27,022 nt of DNA from DRVV01 sp964487415 (GTDB lineage Archaea > Thermoproteota > Bathyarchaeia > Bathyarchaeales > Bathycorpusculaceae): the NCBI GenBank assembly GCA_964487415.1, contig CAZAPQ010000094.1:1-27022 (forward strand), given 5' to 3'. The notes below the pieces were generated by a model. That model saw only the letters and a list, made by a program, of their open reading frames with translations. It ran no database searches and was not told where the DNA came from. Numbering within the stretch: position 1 is the stretch's first letter; every line of letters begins with the position of its first letter. Positions 6,808 through 14,406 of the stretch are shown piece by piece. Made by a program: the position numbers and the translations under genes.

Positions 6808-7578
6808 TTAAACTTTGGATTTAGATGATAACTCCCCGGTCTTCGCATTTCTCAATTTATTAATATGTCTCACAAGCTCATCCACAACTGTTTCAAAGAC
6901 CTTCCTACCCTTCTCAGCGGATGCTGTTGTGGACTTTCCCCAAACTCCTGATAGGCTGTAGTCGGCTGTTTCCAGCGGGAGGAATAGGCCTGCCCCCTCC
7001 ATTGGATGTTTCGATGTCGTTTCATCAACGGCCTTGCTCATGTCTACGAGATGGGGATACAACGCCAAATTCACTGAGGTTTCCTCGGCAGAGGCATGTA
7101 GCCTCTCCTCCGGCTTGAAAAAATCGGGTAAAAGATTCTTGGCGGCTGTCCACCACTGGAAGACTGAAACGAAAATTCCCTTCTCCCTAAGCTCTCTGGC
7201 CAGCTCATCTAAAGCGTTCAGGTTTCCACCATGCCCATTAACGATAACAATCTTCCTAACACCGTAGTCGCCTAATGCCAGACAGACCTCCTTCACATAA
7301 TTTTTAAGCGTTCCGCTTGAGATGCTTATGGTACCCCAAAAATGCCTGTGGTGGGCGCTTACCCCAAACGGTATAACCTGCAGGCATACAACCCCTGCGC
7401 GTTTAGCCGCCTCTTCGGCTATGGCTTTGGCTATAAAATGATCGGTACCTAGGGGATTTTGGGGTCCATGCTGCTCGTTGGAACCTACAGGAATTATGGC
7501 GATATCATTTTTGCTAAAGTACTCTTTGGCTTCTGGCCAACTCATTTCATGAAGCAAAACTTTCAATATGCATCCCAC
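6808..7578 (-). CDS. Creatininase-family amidohydrolase
   Basis: A metal-dependent amidohydrolase of the creatininase fold, 256 residues, the family's usual size. Motifs: PVGSNEQHGPQNPLGTD (30-46) supplying Glu35, His37 and Asp46 as metal ligands; VNGHGGN (113-119) with His116; and HASAEETS (161-168) with Glu166. In archaea a member (MJ0116, ArfB) is the formamide hydrolase acting on the FAPy intermediate of riboflavin/F420 biosynthesis; that is a candidate role here. Other members cleave creatinine-like or mycofactocin substrates, so specificity is open and no riboflavin gene is adjacent. The frame opens with GTG at 7578; TTG at 7566 is an alternative close to the family N-terminus. It is divergent from glmM, separated by 82 bases. 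Confidence 0.87.
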   Translation of the reverse strand: MGCILKVLLHEMSWPEAKEYFSKNDIAIIPVGSNEQHGPQNPLGTDHFIAKAIAEEAAKRAGVVCLQVIPFGVSAHHRHFWGTISISSGTLKNYVKEVCLALGDYGVRKIVIVNGHGGNLNALDELARELREKGIFVSVFQWWTAAKNLLPDFFKPEERLHASAEETSVNLALYPHLVDMSKAVDETTSKHPMEGAGLFLPLETADYSLSGVWGKSTTASAEKGRKVFETVVDELVRHINKLRNAKTGELSSKSKV

Positions 7579-7615
7579 TATGAAGCCATTTATTAGGATT
7601 TAACCCGTATACCAG

Positions 7616-7626
7616 AAATATAAATT
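7616..7626 (+). promoter_or_regulatory. TATA-like box for the sugar cluster
   Basis: AAATATAAATT precedes the ATG at 7661 by about 40 bases, predicting a start near 7648. GGAGG lies just before the start codon in the short leader. Confidence 0.4.
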
Positions 7627-7660
7627 TGCCCGACTATAATGTCAGTTGGAGGAAGCCTAA

Positions 7661-9040
7661 ATGATGCCTAACCGCAGGCTCTTCGGAACTAATGGGATAC
7701 GCGGCCTCGTGAACAAGGAGTTAACCGTAGAGATGGCGGCTGCTATTGGAAGCGCCATAGGCACATTTTTCAAGGGAGGAAACCTGGTTGTCGGATATGA
7801 CGCCAGAACAAGCAGTCCAATGCTTGCAAATGCGGTAATCTCCGGCCTTATTGCCACCGGCTGCAATATACTATTTGCCGGGATGGCGCCCACACCAACA
7901 TTACAGTACACGGTGAAAGACTGTAAAGCAGATGGGGGGGTCATTATAACAGCATCCCACAACCCACCTGAATATAACGGGATAAAAGTTCTATGGAGCG
8001 ATGGAATAGAGATCTCAAGGGAGCAGGAAATAGAAATTGAGAACATATTCTTTGATGGGAAGTTAAGTTACGCTGAATGGAACAGCCTAGGCACAATTAA
8101 ACAGCTTTCTGGAATAATGGACAGATACATCGAAGCCGTCAAAAGACACGTGGATACGGCAAAAATAGCCAGCAAAGGCTTTCATGTTGTAGTTGACGCT
8201 GCAAACAGTGTAGCCTCACTTACCATCCCGAGACTGTTGAGGGAAATGGGCTGCAAAGTTACAACGATAAACGCTAATATTGACGGCACCTTTCCAGGGA
8301 GACTGCCTGAACCCCGCCCAGAAAACTTGAAAGAGTTATCGCTGGCCGTGAGAGCCTTAGGCGCAGATTTAGGTGTAGCCTTCGACGGCGATGCAGACCG
8401 CTCAATATTCGTCGACGAACAGGGTGAGACTCACTGGGGCGATAAAACCTTCGCTTTGGTGGCGAAGCATTTTCTGAAAGAAAATCCAGGCGAGAAAATA
8501 GTGACCCCTGTAAGTTCATCAACTTTAATCAAGGATGTCGCAGAGGCATATGGCGGCGAGATAGTTTGGACAAAGGTTGGAAGCGTGGTGGTTTCTCACA
8601 CCATGAAAGCATTAAATGCGAAGCTCGGCGGAGAGGAAAACGGCGGGATCTTCTACGGTCCCCACTTAGCCGTAAGAGACGGGGGGATGGCCACAGCCCT
8701 CATCCTAGACATAATGGCTAAGGAAGGACAGCCCCTTTCAAAAATGCTCGAAGAACTACCAAAGTATTTCATCGAAAAAGGCAAAGTAGAATGCCCTGAA
8801 CAACTGAAGGATATGGTTCTGGAGAAACTTATCGAGAAAGTTAAGGGTTCAAACCTAAGCACTATTGATGGTGTTAAAGCCTGGTTTGAAGATAAAAGCT
8901 CTATCCTCGCAAGGCCAAGCGGAACTGAACCGCTTTACAGACTTTACGCTGAGGCAAAAACTGCTGAAAAAGCCAAGAAACTCATCCTTGAATATGAGAC
9001 CATAATTAAAGACATAATCGACAGCTTAAAAAGCAGTTGA
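7661..9040 (+). CDS. glmM: Phosphoglucosamine / phosphomannomutase family protein
   Basis: An alpha-D-phosphohexomutase, 459 residues, probably converting glucosamine-6-phosphate to glucosamine-1-phosphate or acting on mannose/glucose phosphates. All four active-site loops are present: phosphoserine loop ITASHNPPEYNGIK (Ser99), metal loop FDGDADR (241-247), sugar-recognition loop GGEENGG (323-329) and phosphate-binding loop RPSGTEP (418-424). The N-terminal LFGTNGIRG is typical. Archaeal paralogues are hard to separate, so the GlmM label is a family-level call. ATG at 7661 is preceded by GGAGG; a second ATG follows at once. It heads a cluster with a dehydrogenase-like gene and a Gfo/Idh/MocA oxidoreductase, suggesting supply of activated amino sugars for glycans. 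Confidence 0.9.
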   Translation: MMPNRRLFGTNGIRGLVNKELTVEMAAAIGSAIGTFFKGGNLVVGYDARTSSPMLANAVISGLIATGCNILFAGMAPTPTLQYTVKDCKADGGVIITASHNPPEYNGIKVLWSDGIEISREQEIEIENIFFDGKLSYAEWNSLGTIKQLSGIMDRYIEAVKRHVDTAKIASKGFHVVVDAANSVASLTIPRLLREMGCKVTTINANIDGTFPGRLPEPRPENLKELSLAVRALGADLGVAFDGDADRSIFVDEQGETHWGDKTFALVAKHFLKENPGEKIVTPVSSSTLIKDVAEAYGGEIVWTKVGSVVVSHTMKALNAKLGGEENGGIFYGPHLAVRDGGMATALILDIMAKEGQPLSKMLEELPKYFIEKGKVECPEQLKDMVLEKLIEKVKGSNLSTIDGVKAWFEDKSSILARPSGTEPLYRLYAEAKTAEKAKKLILEYETIIKDIIDSLKSS

Positions 9041-9075
9041 GACTATTAATTTCTGGGCTTTCACGGAGAAAAAAG

Positions 9076-10449
9076 ATGGCAAATGCAGCGCGCATAAAGC
9101 TTGAGGATATAGAAAATCCTACAGAACGGGGAAAGTATGTAGTCTGCATTATAGGCTGTGGTCGACTAGGTCTACTTCATGCGTGCCTCTTTGCTGAAGC
9201 TGGCTTTAACGTTATATGCGTTGATAGCAACCAAGCCGTAACAGACGCCCTTTCCAAGGGAAAAGTTTCCCACCTTAAAAGTATGGTGGAGCCCATAATT
9301 AGGAAGCATCTGCAGGAAGGAAAATTAAGGGTCCTTAATGACTTAAAAGCCGCTGTTTCTCAGAGCGAAATTTTAGTTATAGCAGCTCCAGTTGACATTA
9401 ATGAGAAAGGTGAAGTGAATTACTCCAGTCTTGGGCGTGTTTTAAAACATGTTGGGCTAGGCATTAGAAAGGGAACCCTAGTGGTTGTCGTTAACACTCT
9501 AACTTTAGGCGCCATGGAAAAAGTCGTGAAAGAAATTTTGGAGAGCGTTTCCGGTTTTAAGGCTGACCTGGACTTCTTTTTGGCTTATAGCCCCGTTATC
9601 TTCCCAGAAAATCAAACTCTAGAAACTTTAGCTAATTATAAACGGGTTGTGGCAGCATCTGGAGAACTTAGCCTGAAGGCAGCTTCAACAATTTTAAAAA
9701 CCATAGGCAAAGCGGAAATTATAGAAACTAATGATCTAAAAGCAGCTGAAGCCCTAGCCCTTTTCGAAACAGCAAAAGATTTCATAATCGCAGCTTTCGC
9801 TAAAGAGTTTGCTCTTCTCTGCGAACAGATGGGCGTTGACTATTTTACGGTCCAAAGCCTAGCAAGAATGAGGGAAGAAAACCAGCCTCTAAACCCATCG
9901 CATATATACCAAGATGGCTGCGCTGTTTTGGATTTCCTATTAAATGAGGCTGAAAGTCTGAATTTAAAACTTAAAGTTTCAACTGCTGCTGTTGAGGCAA
10001 ATTCAGAAACGCTAAAGCATGCTGTTCGCTTGGTTAAAGGGGCATTAAAAAGCTGCGGAAAAACGCTTCGTAGAGCGAAAATTTCGATCATTGGGGTGTC
10101 CCAAACGCCTAATGCCTCAGATATTCCTAAAAGTTTCGTAAAAAAGCTTATGGAATCCTTAGAGGCCAAAGGAGCTAATATAAATATCTATGACCCATAC
10201 TTATCCGGCAAGATGTTAGCGGATTTGAAACCGTTTAACGTTAAAAAAGGCTTAGCTGAAGCATTAGAGGGTGCAGACTGTATTATAATCTCTGCTGGAC
10301 ATGAACAATTCAGGAGACTAGACCTGTCGAAACTGAAGCTTATGGTGAAAATGCCCGCAGCTATAGTTGACCTTGAAGGGTTAATCGAGCCCAAAAAGGC
10401 TGAGGTGGAGGGCTTTAAATATAGAGGTTTCGGGAGGGGAGCACATTAA
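9076..10449 (+). CDS. Divergent nucleotide-sugar-dehydrogenase-like protein
   Basis: Related to UDP-glucose/GDP-mannose dehydrogenases (NAD-dependent, two-step oxidation of a sugar C6 to a carboxylate). The N-terminal Rossmann domain shows VVCIIGCGRLGLLHACLFA (22-40) and acidic ICVDSN; the C-terminal domain shows ISIIGVS and NINIYDPYL. Comparison by eye with S. pyogenes UDP-glucose dehydrogenase suggests Thr118, Glu145, Cys260 and Asp264 are kept (T141, E178, C282, D286), but Lys204 and Asn208 map to A228 and T232, Glu141 to V174, and the GGxCxPKD motif reads QDGCAVLD. Function is therefore uncertain. The start is placed at ATG 9076 because GGAG lies just upstream; a longer frame opens with TTG at 9037 overlapping glmM. 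It abuts the next gene directly. Confidence 0.8.
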   Translation: MANAARIKLEDIENPTERGKYVVCIIGCGRLGLLHACLFAEAGFNVICVDSNQAVTDALSKGKVSHLKSMVEPIIRKHLQEGKLRVLNDLKAAVSQSEILVIAAPVDINEKGEVNYSSLGRVLKHVGLGIRKGTLVVVVNTLTLGAMEKVVKEILESVSGFKADLDFFLAYSPVIFPENQTLETLANYKRVVAASGELSLKAASTILKTIGKAEIIETNDLKAAEALALFETAKDFIIAAFAKEFALLCEQMGVDYFTVQSLARMREENQPLNPSHIYQDGCAVLDFLLNEAESLNLKLKVSTAAVEANSETLKHAVRLVKGALKSCGKTLRRAKISIIGVSQTPNASDIPKSFVKKLMESLEAKGANINIYDPYLSGKMLADLKPFNVKKGLAEALEGADCIIISAGHEQFRRLDLSKLKLMVKMPAAIVDLEGLIEPKKAEVEGFKYRGFGRGAH

Positions 10450-11397
10450 ATGGATAGGTTAGGCGTCGCTGTAATCGGCGCGGGATTTTGGGGAAGAAAC
10501 CATGCAAGGGTTTTCAAGGAAATAGAGGAAACAAGGCTGGTGGCAGTCTGCGACATAGACCCCGGAAAGGCAAAAAATGTTGCAAGACAATTCGGCGTTA
10601 AAGCCTACACAAACTCCGGTAGGATGCTTCGTAGATCCGACATCGAAGCAGTCAGCATATGCACATGGTCCACAAGCCTAGCGAAGGAAACACTCAAGGC
10701 CTTTAAAGCTGGAAAGCATGTGCTAGTTGAGAAACCCATGGCTGCAAATTCAAAGCAGGCTGAAGCCGTTTTGAAAATTGCTGAAAAGCAGGGATTACAG
10801 CTAACCGTAGGCTTTCTGATGCGCTTCATACCCAGCGTACAATACTTAAAAGGCGCCCTTGCAGAGGGAACTTTCGGAAAAATCGTCTCCGCCACAGCCA
10901 AGCGGGTTTCAGAATGGCCGGAGAGAATTGGGGATGTGGGAGTTGTTAAGGATCTAGCAATTCATGATATAGATATGATGAGATACCTCTTCGAAGATGA
11001 GCCTTCGGCAGTATATGCCAAAACCGGACGCTTGAAGCACAAGAGCTTTGAAGACTATGCGCATATAATGCTAACATTCTGCGACGATAAAAACGCATTC
11101 ATCGAGGCCAACTGGCTGACCCCATACAAGACAAGGGTGCTCACGATAACGGGAAGCAAAGCCATAATAAAGCTTGATTACATAACACAAGAGCTAACAA
11201 TAGAAAGTGCCAAAGAAACTTTGCAGCCAAGAATCCCATGGCAAGAGCCGCTAAAACTTGAATTACAAAACTTTGTAAAATCCATTCTGAGTAAAGAGAA
11301 ACCTCTGGTAAGCGGGCTGGATGGTTTAATGGCAATAAAAATAGCTGAGGCAGCACTTAAATCTTCAAGAACGGGCAGGGTGGTGAAAATTAAATAG
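10450..11397 (+). CDS. Gfo/Idh/MocA-family NAD(P)-dependent oxidoreductase
   Basis: A 315-residue sugar oxidoreductase. The N-terminal Rossmann fold has VIGAGFWGRNHARVF (8-22) and CDIDP (34-38); the EKP motif occurs at 94-96 (VLVEKPMA) and the catalytic-domain helix motif KDLAIHDIDMMRYL (167-180) contains His172. Length matches single-domain family members such as WlbA-type UDP-N-acetylglucosamine 3-dehydrogenases, and the EWPERIGDVGVVKDLAIHD pattern resembles that subgroup; this is suggestive rather than certain. ATG at 10450 follows the previous stop with no gap, so the two genes are co-translated. Together with glmM and the dehydrogenase-like gene it points to nucleotide-sugar modification for surface glycans or N-glycosylation. 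Confidence 0.9.
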   Translation: MDRLGVAVIGAGFWGRNHARVFKEIEETRLVAVCDIDPGKAKNVARQFGVKAYTNSGRMLRRSDIEAVSICTWSTSLAKETLKAFKAGKHVLVEKPMAANSKQAEAVLKIAEKQGLQLTVGFLMRFIPSVQYLKGALAEGTFGKIVSATAKRVSEWPERIGDVGVVKDLAIHDIDMMRYLFEDEPSAVYAKTGRLKHKSFEDYAHIMLTFCDDKNAFIEANWLTPYKTRVLTITGSKAIIKLDYITQELTIESAKETLQPRIPWQEPLKLELQNFVKSILSKEKPLVSGLDGLMAIKIAEAALKSSRTGRVVKIK

Positions 11398-11401
11398 AGG
11401 G

Positions 11402-11680
11402 CTACACCTTCTTGCCCAAGTTAAATGGTTTTCCCTCATTCAAAATTCTTTCAGGAACTTTATCCTTCCACTTTTTTAAAAAAGGCAGATCCTCATTTTC
11501 CTTCCTCAGCTCATCTGGAAGCATCTCCGGGATTTCGTCCCTTATAGGATACCACCTTAAACACTTAGGGCAGACAATTAGGCCTTCAACAATTTCATCC
11601 TTCTCCTCGAAAACATATAGCTCCAGCGGATAGTATTTATCAATAGGGCAAGCCAATATATCCATAAGCTTCCTTTTCAT
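11402..11680 (-). CDS. Trm112-like methyltransferase-partner protein
   Basis: A 92-residue Trm112/UPF0434-type small protein. Trm112 binds and stabilises tRNA, rRNA and release-factor methyltransferases. The core reads MDILACPID, PLELYVFEEK, VCPKCLRWYPIRDEIPEMLPDELR: the second CxxC is intact (Cys37, Cys40) but the first pair is reduced to a single Cys (CPID, Cys11), so only three Cys ligands remain. A long charged C-terminal extension follows. The start is placed at ATG 11680; an upstream TTG (11689) and downstream ATG (11665) are in frame. It lies 48 bases downstream of the Trm5 gene on the same strand, so co-expression is likely, though Trm5 enzymes are not known to need Trm112. It converges with the oxidoreductase gene at 11397. 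Confidence 0.85.
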   Translation of the reverse strand: MKRKLMDILACPIDKYYPLELYVFEEKDEIVEGLIVCPKCLRWYPIRDEIPEMLPDELRKENEDLPFLKKWKDKVPERILNEGKPFNLGKKV

Positions 11681-11728
11681 CTTCCTCAACCACTCTTTAC
11701 ACTACACATGCAAACTTTATTAATTTTG

Positions 11729-12601
11729 TTAAACTTGCTTACCCTTAATAAGGATATCCAAGACCACCTGATACCAGTTAGGTCCTGTAGATCTTACAAT
11801 ACGACTGAAGGGAAACTCAAATTCGACGCCTAGACTTGAGAGCCTATGGGAAACTTTCTCTTTAACCTTCTCAATGGCATCCTCGTTTTTGTAAGCGTGT
11901 TCAAAATCGTAGTAATGTATCCATCCGCAACCATTCTTTAAAGCGGATATTGCATAGGGTAGATATTCAAGGGCTTTTTCCGGCAATGGCATGACAACCC
12001 TATCAACTTTTTGGCAGAAGCTCTGTTCAATAACCTCTTTTGCATCGCCGATTATCGGAATAACCCTTCCATAAACTCCATTCAGCCGTATATTCTCGCA
12101 CATAAACTTAACAGCGTCCGGATTTATGTCCACCGAATAAATTTTCGCCGTTCTTGAATGCTTTGCTATAATGATGGAAAAGCAGCCAACCCCCGCGAAC
12201 ATGTTTAGGACTAGTTCGCCGTCCCTAACCAGCCTAGCGATACGTAACCTCTCGTAAAAAAGCCTTGGAGAAAAATAGCATGTATTCAGGTCTACAGAGA
12301 AAAGGCAGCCGGATTCCTTGTGGACTGTTACTGTCTTGTTTTCCCCTGCAAGATGTTTCAATCTTCTAAGTCTAAAATCTCCTTGAACGCCTCCTATCTG
12401 ACCTAAAACAGTCTTTATGTTTTTATGAACCTTCATAATTGCCTCAGCAATTATTTTTCCATGCTTTTCAGCACGTTCGTTTAAATGTATAATGGCTATG
12501 TCGCCTACAAGATCGTAAGAATTATAGACAAATTCAAGGTCCTCATTGGGGAGCAGACCTTGAAGGACTTTTCTTAACCACCTTTTCAATTTCCATCCCA
12601 T
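11729..12601 (-). CDS. trm5: tRNA (guanine37-N1)-methyltransferase, Trm5 family
   Basis: Uses SAM to methylate N1 of G37 in tRNA, which prevents frameshifting and starts wyosine synthesis on tRNA-Phe. Motifs: SYDLVGDIAII (28-38), LRRLKHLAGEN (78-88), VTVHKESG, CYFSPRLFYERLR (108-120) with the FSPRL-ER signature typical of Trm5, motif I VLNMFAGVGCFSI (131-143), VDINPDA (157-163), GDAKEV (185-190) and DRVVMPLPEKA (200-210). The N-terminal D1 recognition domain of M. jannaschii Trm5 is absent, giving 290 residues against about 336. Tyw2/Taw2 aminocarboxypropyl transferases share the fold, but the FSPRL and MPLP motifs favour Trm5. The gene is divergent from rpo12 by 62 bases, upstream of the Trm112-like gene, and Taw1 lies nearby at 13364. 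Confidence 0.88.
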   Translation of the reverse strand: MGWKLKRWLRKVLQGLLPNEDLEFVYNSYDLVGDIAIIHLNERAEKHGKIIAEAIMKVHKNIKTVLGQIGGVQGDFRLRRLKHLAGENKTVTVHKESGCLFSVDLNTCYFSPRLFYERLRIARLVRDGELVLNMFAGVGCFSIIIAKHSRTAKIYSVDINPDAVKFMCENIRLNGVYGRVIPIIGDAKEVIEQSFCQKVDRVVMPLPEKALEYLPYAISALKNGCGWIHYYDFEHAYKNEDAIEKVKEKVSHRLSSLGVEFEFPFSRIVRSTGPNWYQVVLDILIKGKQV

Positions 12602-12663
12602 ATGGAATATTAGCGGAAACGTTTAAAAGCAAATATAGTCTCTTCAATAGGAAAAGGGGATTA

Positions 12664-12837
12664 ATGGTCATGAGCGGAATAACCCCCGAAATAGTATATG
12701 AGTGCATAAGATGTGGCGCTAAGGTTTCAATGGAGGATTTAGAGCTTCGTGGCGGCGAAATAAAATGTACAGTATGTGGCTATAGGGTTCTGAGGAAAAT
12801 CAGGCCGCCTATTGTAAAGCGGGTTAAAGCTGTCTAG
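12664..12837 (+). CDS. rpo12: DNA-directed RNA polymerase subunit Rpo12 (RpoP)
   Basis: A 57-residue zinc-ribbon subunit of archaeal RNA polymerase, homologous to eukaryotic Rpb12. Two CxxC pairs (Cys14/Cys17 and Cys35/Cys38) flank a short loop, followed by the characteristic GYRVLRKIRPPIVKRVKA tail that contacts the Rpo3-Rpo10 assembly platform. I translated it by hand because it is very short. ATG at 12664 has GGGGA about six bases upstream; an in-frame ATG at 12670 is the alternative. A TATA-like TTTAAAAG lies near 12624. It is divergent from trm5 and convergent with the eight-cysteine gene. The common neighbour L37Ae is not present. Confidence 0.95.
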   Translation: MVMSGITPEIVYECIRCGAKVSMEDLELRGGEIKCTVCGYRVLRKIRPPIVKRVKAV

Positions 12838-12856
12838 TATTGTGTTCTCTCGATTA

Positions 12857-13144
12857 TTAGAAGAGTTCTCTTTCGCCTATTTTACGCAGAGCCCTTCCGC
12901 GGAGTTTTATGGCTGGCCCAACAACCTCCTCAGGAGGTTTTTCAGATGTCTTCCTTTTAATTGTTTCTCCGCATATCCCTCCTGGGAGAAGACGTCTTTT
13001 AATGCATAACGCGTAGGAGCAGTTGGCGATTTGGCATCTGTCTTCAGTCCATCTACACCATACTTCGTTTCGGCGGTGGACTGCTGCGTTTTTGCCGCAC
13101 TTAAACAGACTACATTTAGGAAAACACTTTTTTGCCTGCGACAA
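12857..13144 (-). CDS. Eight-cysteine small conserved-looking protein of unknown function
   Basis: A 95-residue protein with eight cysteines inside residues 7-58, spaced C-x3-C-x4-C-x13-C-x6-C-x4-C-x4-C-x10-C. Surrounding residues are Trp/Arg rich (EVWCRWTEDRC, NCSYALCIKRRLLPGG), and the C-terminal third is basic without cysteines. The layout suggests two metal sites, zinc or an iron-sulfur cluster, and the basic content suggests nucleic-acid contact; both are inference. I do not recognise a named family. TTG at 13144 is the only available start, as a stop lies two codons upstream. It is convergent with rpo12 (20 bases apart) and divergent from taw1. An overlapping frame (12907-13155) also reads through the region but lacks this organised pattern. 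Confidence 0.72.
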   Translation of the reverse strand: MSQAKKCFPKCSLFKCGKNAAVHRRNEVWCRWTEDRCQIANCSYALCIKRRLLPGGICGETIKRKTSEKPPEEVVGPAIKLRGRALRKIGERELF

Positions 13145-13313
13145 GACCTATACAACCCTTAAAATTTATTGCAACCTCACATTTGTAGTCGTCTAAATTT
13201 TGTGTAAACATAATTTGATATAAAGTTTTTCCCACAGAGCTTTGTATACATAATCAACATTTTGCATTCGGAAGATTATATCCGGAAGCCTGGAAAATAG
13301 ACGGTTAAACATG

Positions 13314-13326
13314 CTTTAAACTTTTA
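13314..13326 (+). promoter_or_regulatory. TATA-like box for taw1
   Basis: CTTTAAACTTTTA lies about 45 bases before the ATG at 13364, predicting a start near 13346 and a leader of under 20 bases. Confidence 0.4.
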
Positions 13327-13363
13327 TAGGGCTATATCTTCCTCTATCCTTGAGCGAGCACTA

Positions 13364-14320
13364 ATGAGTTTAGCTCCATCTCCGCTGATAAGCGTCTTAA
13401 AAAGACAAAGGTACCATATTGTTGGACGCCATTCCGCTGTTAAGAGATGTAGATGGCTATATGAAACATTAATCCACGATAGACCATGCTATAAGCAGAA
13501 GTTCTATGGGATAAAGAGTCACCAATGCATACAGATGACGCCGGTGCTTTACCATTGTACCCAACGGTGCCTATTCTGCTGGAGGGCGCAAAGCGGTGAC
13601 CTTCAAATTTTTTGGGACGAAACCAAACTGCCCCCATGGGATTCCCCAGAGGAAATCGTTGAGGGCTGTATAAATGCACAGCTTCAAATTTTAAGCGGAT
13701 ACAAGGGAAACCCCAAAGCGAATCCTCAGAAATTTAAAGAGGCGCTCATACCGAGGCACGTGGCTATCAGCCTCACCGGAGAGCCTACCCTCTATGAGCC
13801 TATTGGCGATCTTATTGAGGCCTTCCATAAAAGGGGGTTCACAACTTTTCTTGTTTCCAACGGAACGGTGCCCTCGGCTTTGGCGAAAATAAGCCATGAA
13901 CCAACACAACTTTACATTTCAGTATGCGCGCCTAACGAGGAAATTTATAATAAAGTCTGCCGTCCCCTAAATCCTGATTCTTGGAGGAAGTTAAACGAGA
14001 CATTGGAGCTTTTGAACAGCTTTAAGTGTCCAACAGTGATTCGAATAACTGCTGTACGCGGCTTGAATATGGGGCCTATAAGCGATTATGCCAAAATTAT
14101 TGGAAAAGCAAACCCAACATATGTTGAACCTAAAGCCTATATGCATGTAGGATTTTCCAGACTGCGTCTCGGCTATGAAAGCATGCCAAGCCACCGAGAA
14201 ATACGCGAATTCGCACTTCAATTGGCAAAGGAATTAAGCTATAATTTTTTAGATGAGTCTGAAGACAGCCGCGTAGTTCTACTGAGTAGGCTTAAAAGCC
14301 CAATTAAATTCTCAAAGTGA
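13364..14320 (+). CDS. taw1: tRNA 4-demethylwyosine synthase (radical SAM)
   Basis: Converts m1G37 of tRNA-Phe to the tricyclic imG-14 using pyruvate and SAM, the step after Trm5. The radical-SAM cluster motif is CTQRCLFC (Cys65, Cys69, Cys72). The additional Cys29, Cys42 and Cys55 supply the second 4Fe-4S cluster characteristic of TYW1/Taw1. Further family features are RPCYKQKFYGIKSHQC, ISLTGEPTLY, FLVSNGT and YVEPKAYMHVGFSRLRL. The 318-residue length matches archaeal Taw1, which lacks the eukaryotic flavodoxin domain. Trm5 is in the same 3-kb segment but on another transcript. Later enzymes (Taw2, Taw3) are not in the window, so the end product cannot be predicted. Confidence 0.96.
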   Translation: MSLAPSPLISVLKRQRYHIVGRHSAVKRCRWLYETLIHDRPCYKQKFYGIKSHQCIQMTPVLYHCTQRCLFCWRAQSGDLQIFWDETKLPPWDSPEEIVEGCINAQLQILSGYKGNPKANPQKFKEALIPRHVAISLTGEPTLYEPIGDLIEAFHKRGFTTFLVSNGTVPSALAKISHEPTQLYISVCAPNEEIYNKVCRPLNPDSWRKLNETLELLNSFKCPTVIRITAVRGLNMGPISDYAKIIGKANPTYVEPKAYMHVGFSRLRLGYESMPSHREIREFALQLAKELSYNFLDESEDSRVVLLSRLKSPIKFSK

Positions 14321-14406
14321 TTATTTTCCATGTGAAACCGGCGTAAAGGTTAAAAATAGCTTGGCATTTATTGTCTGCAACTTAAAGCTGCGCCGAGGAA
14401 TAAGGA

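Noticed and set aside
12907..13155. Minus-strand 82-codon ORF overlapping the eight-cysteine gene
   Set aside because: It covers most of the same bases in another frame but lacks the regular eight-cysteine pattern; one of the two must be a shadow and the patterned frame is favoured.
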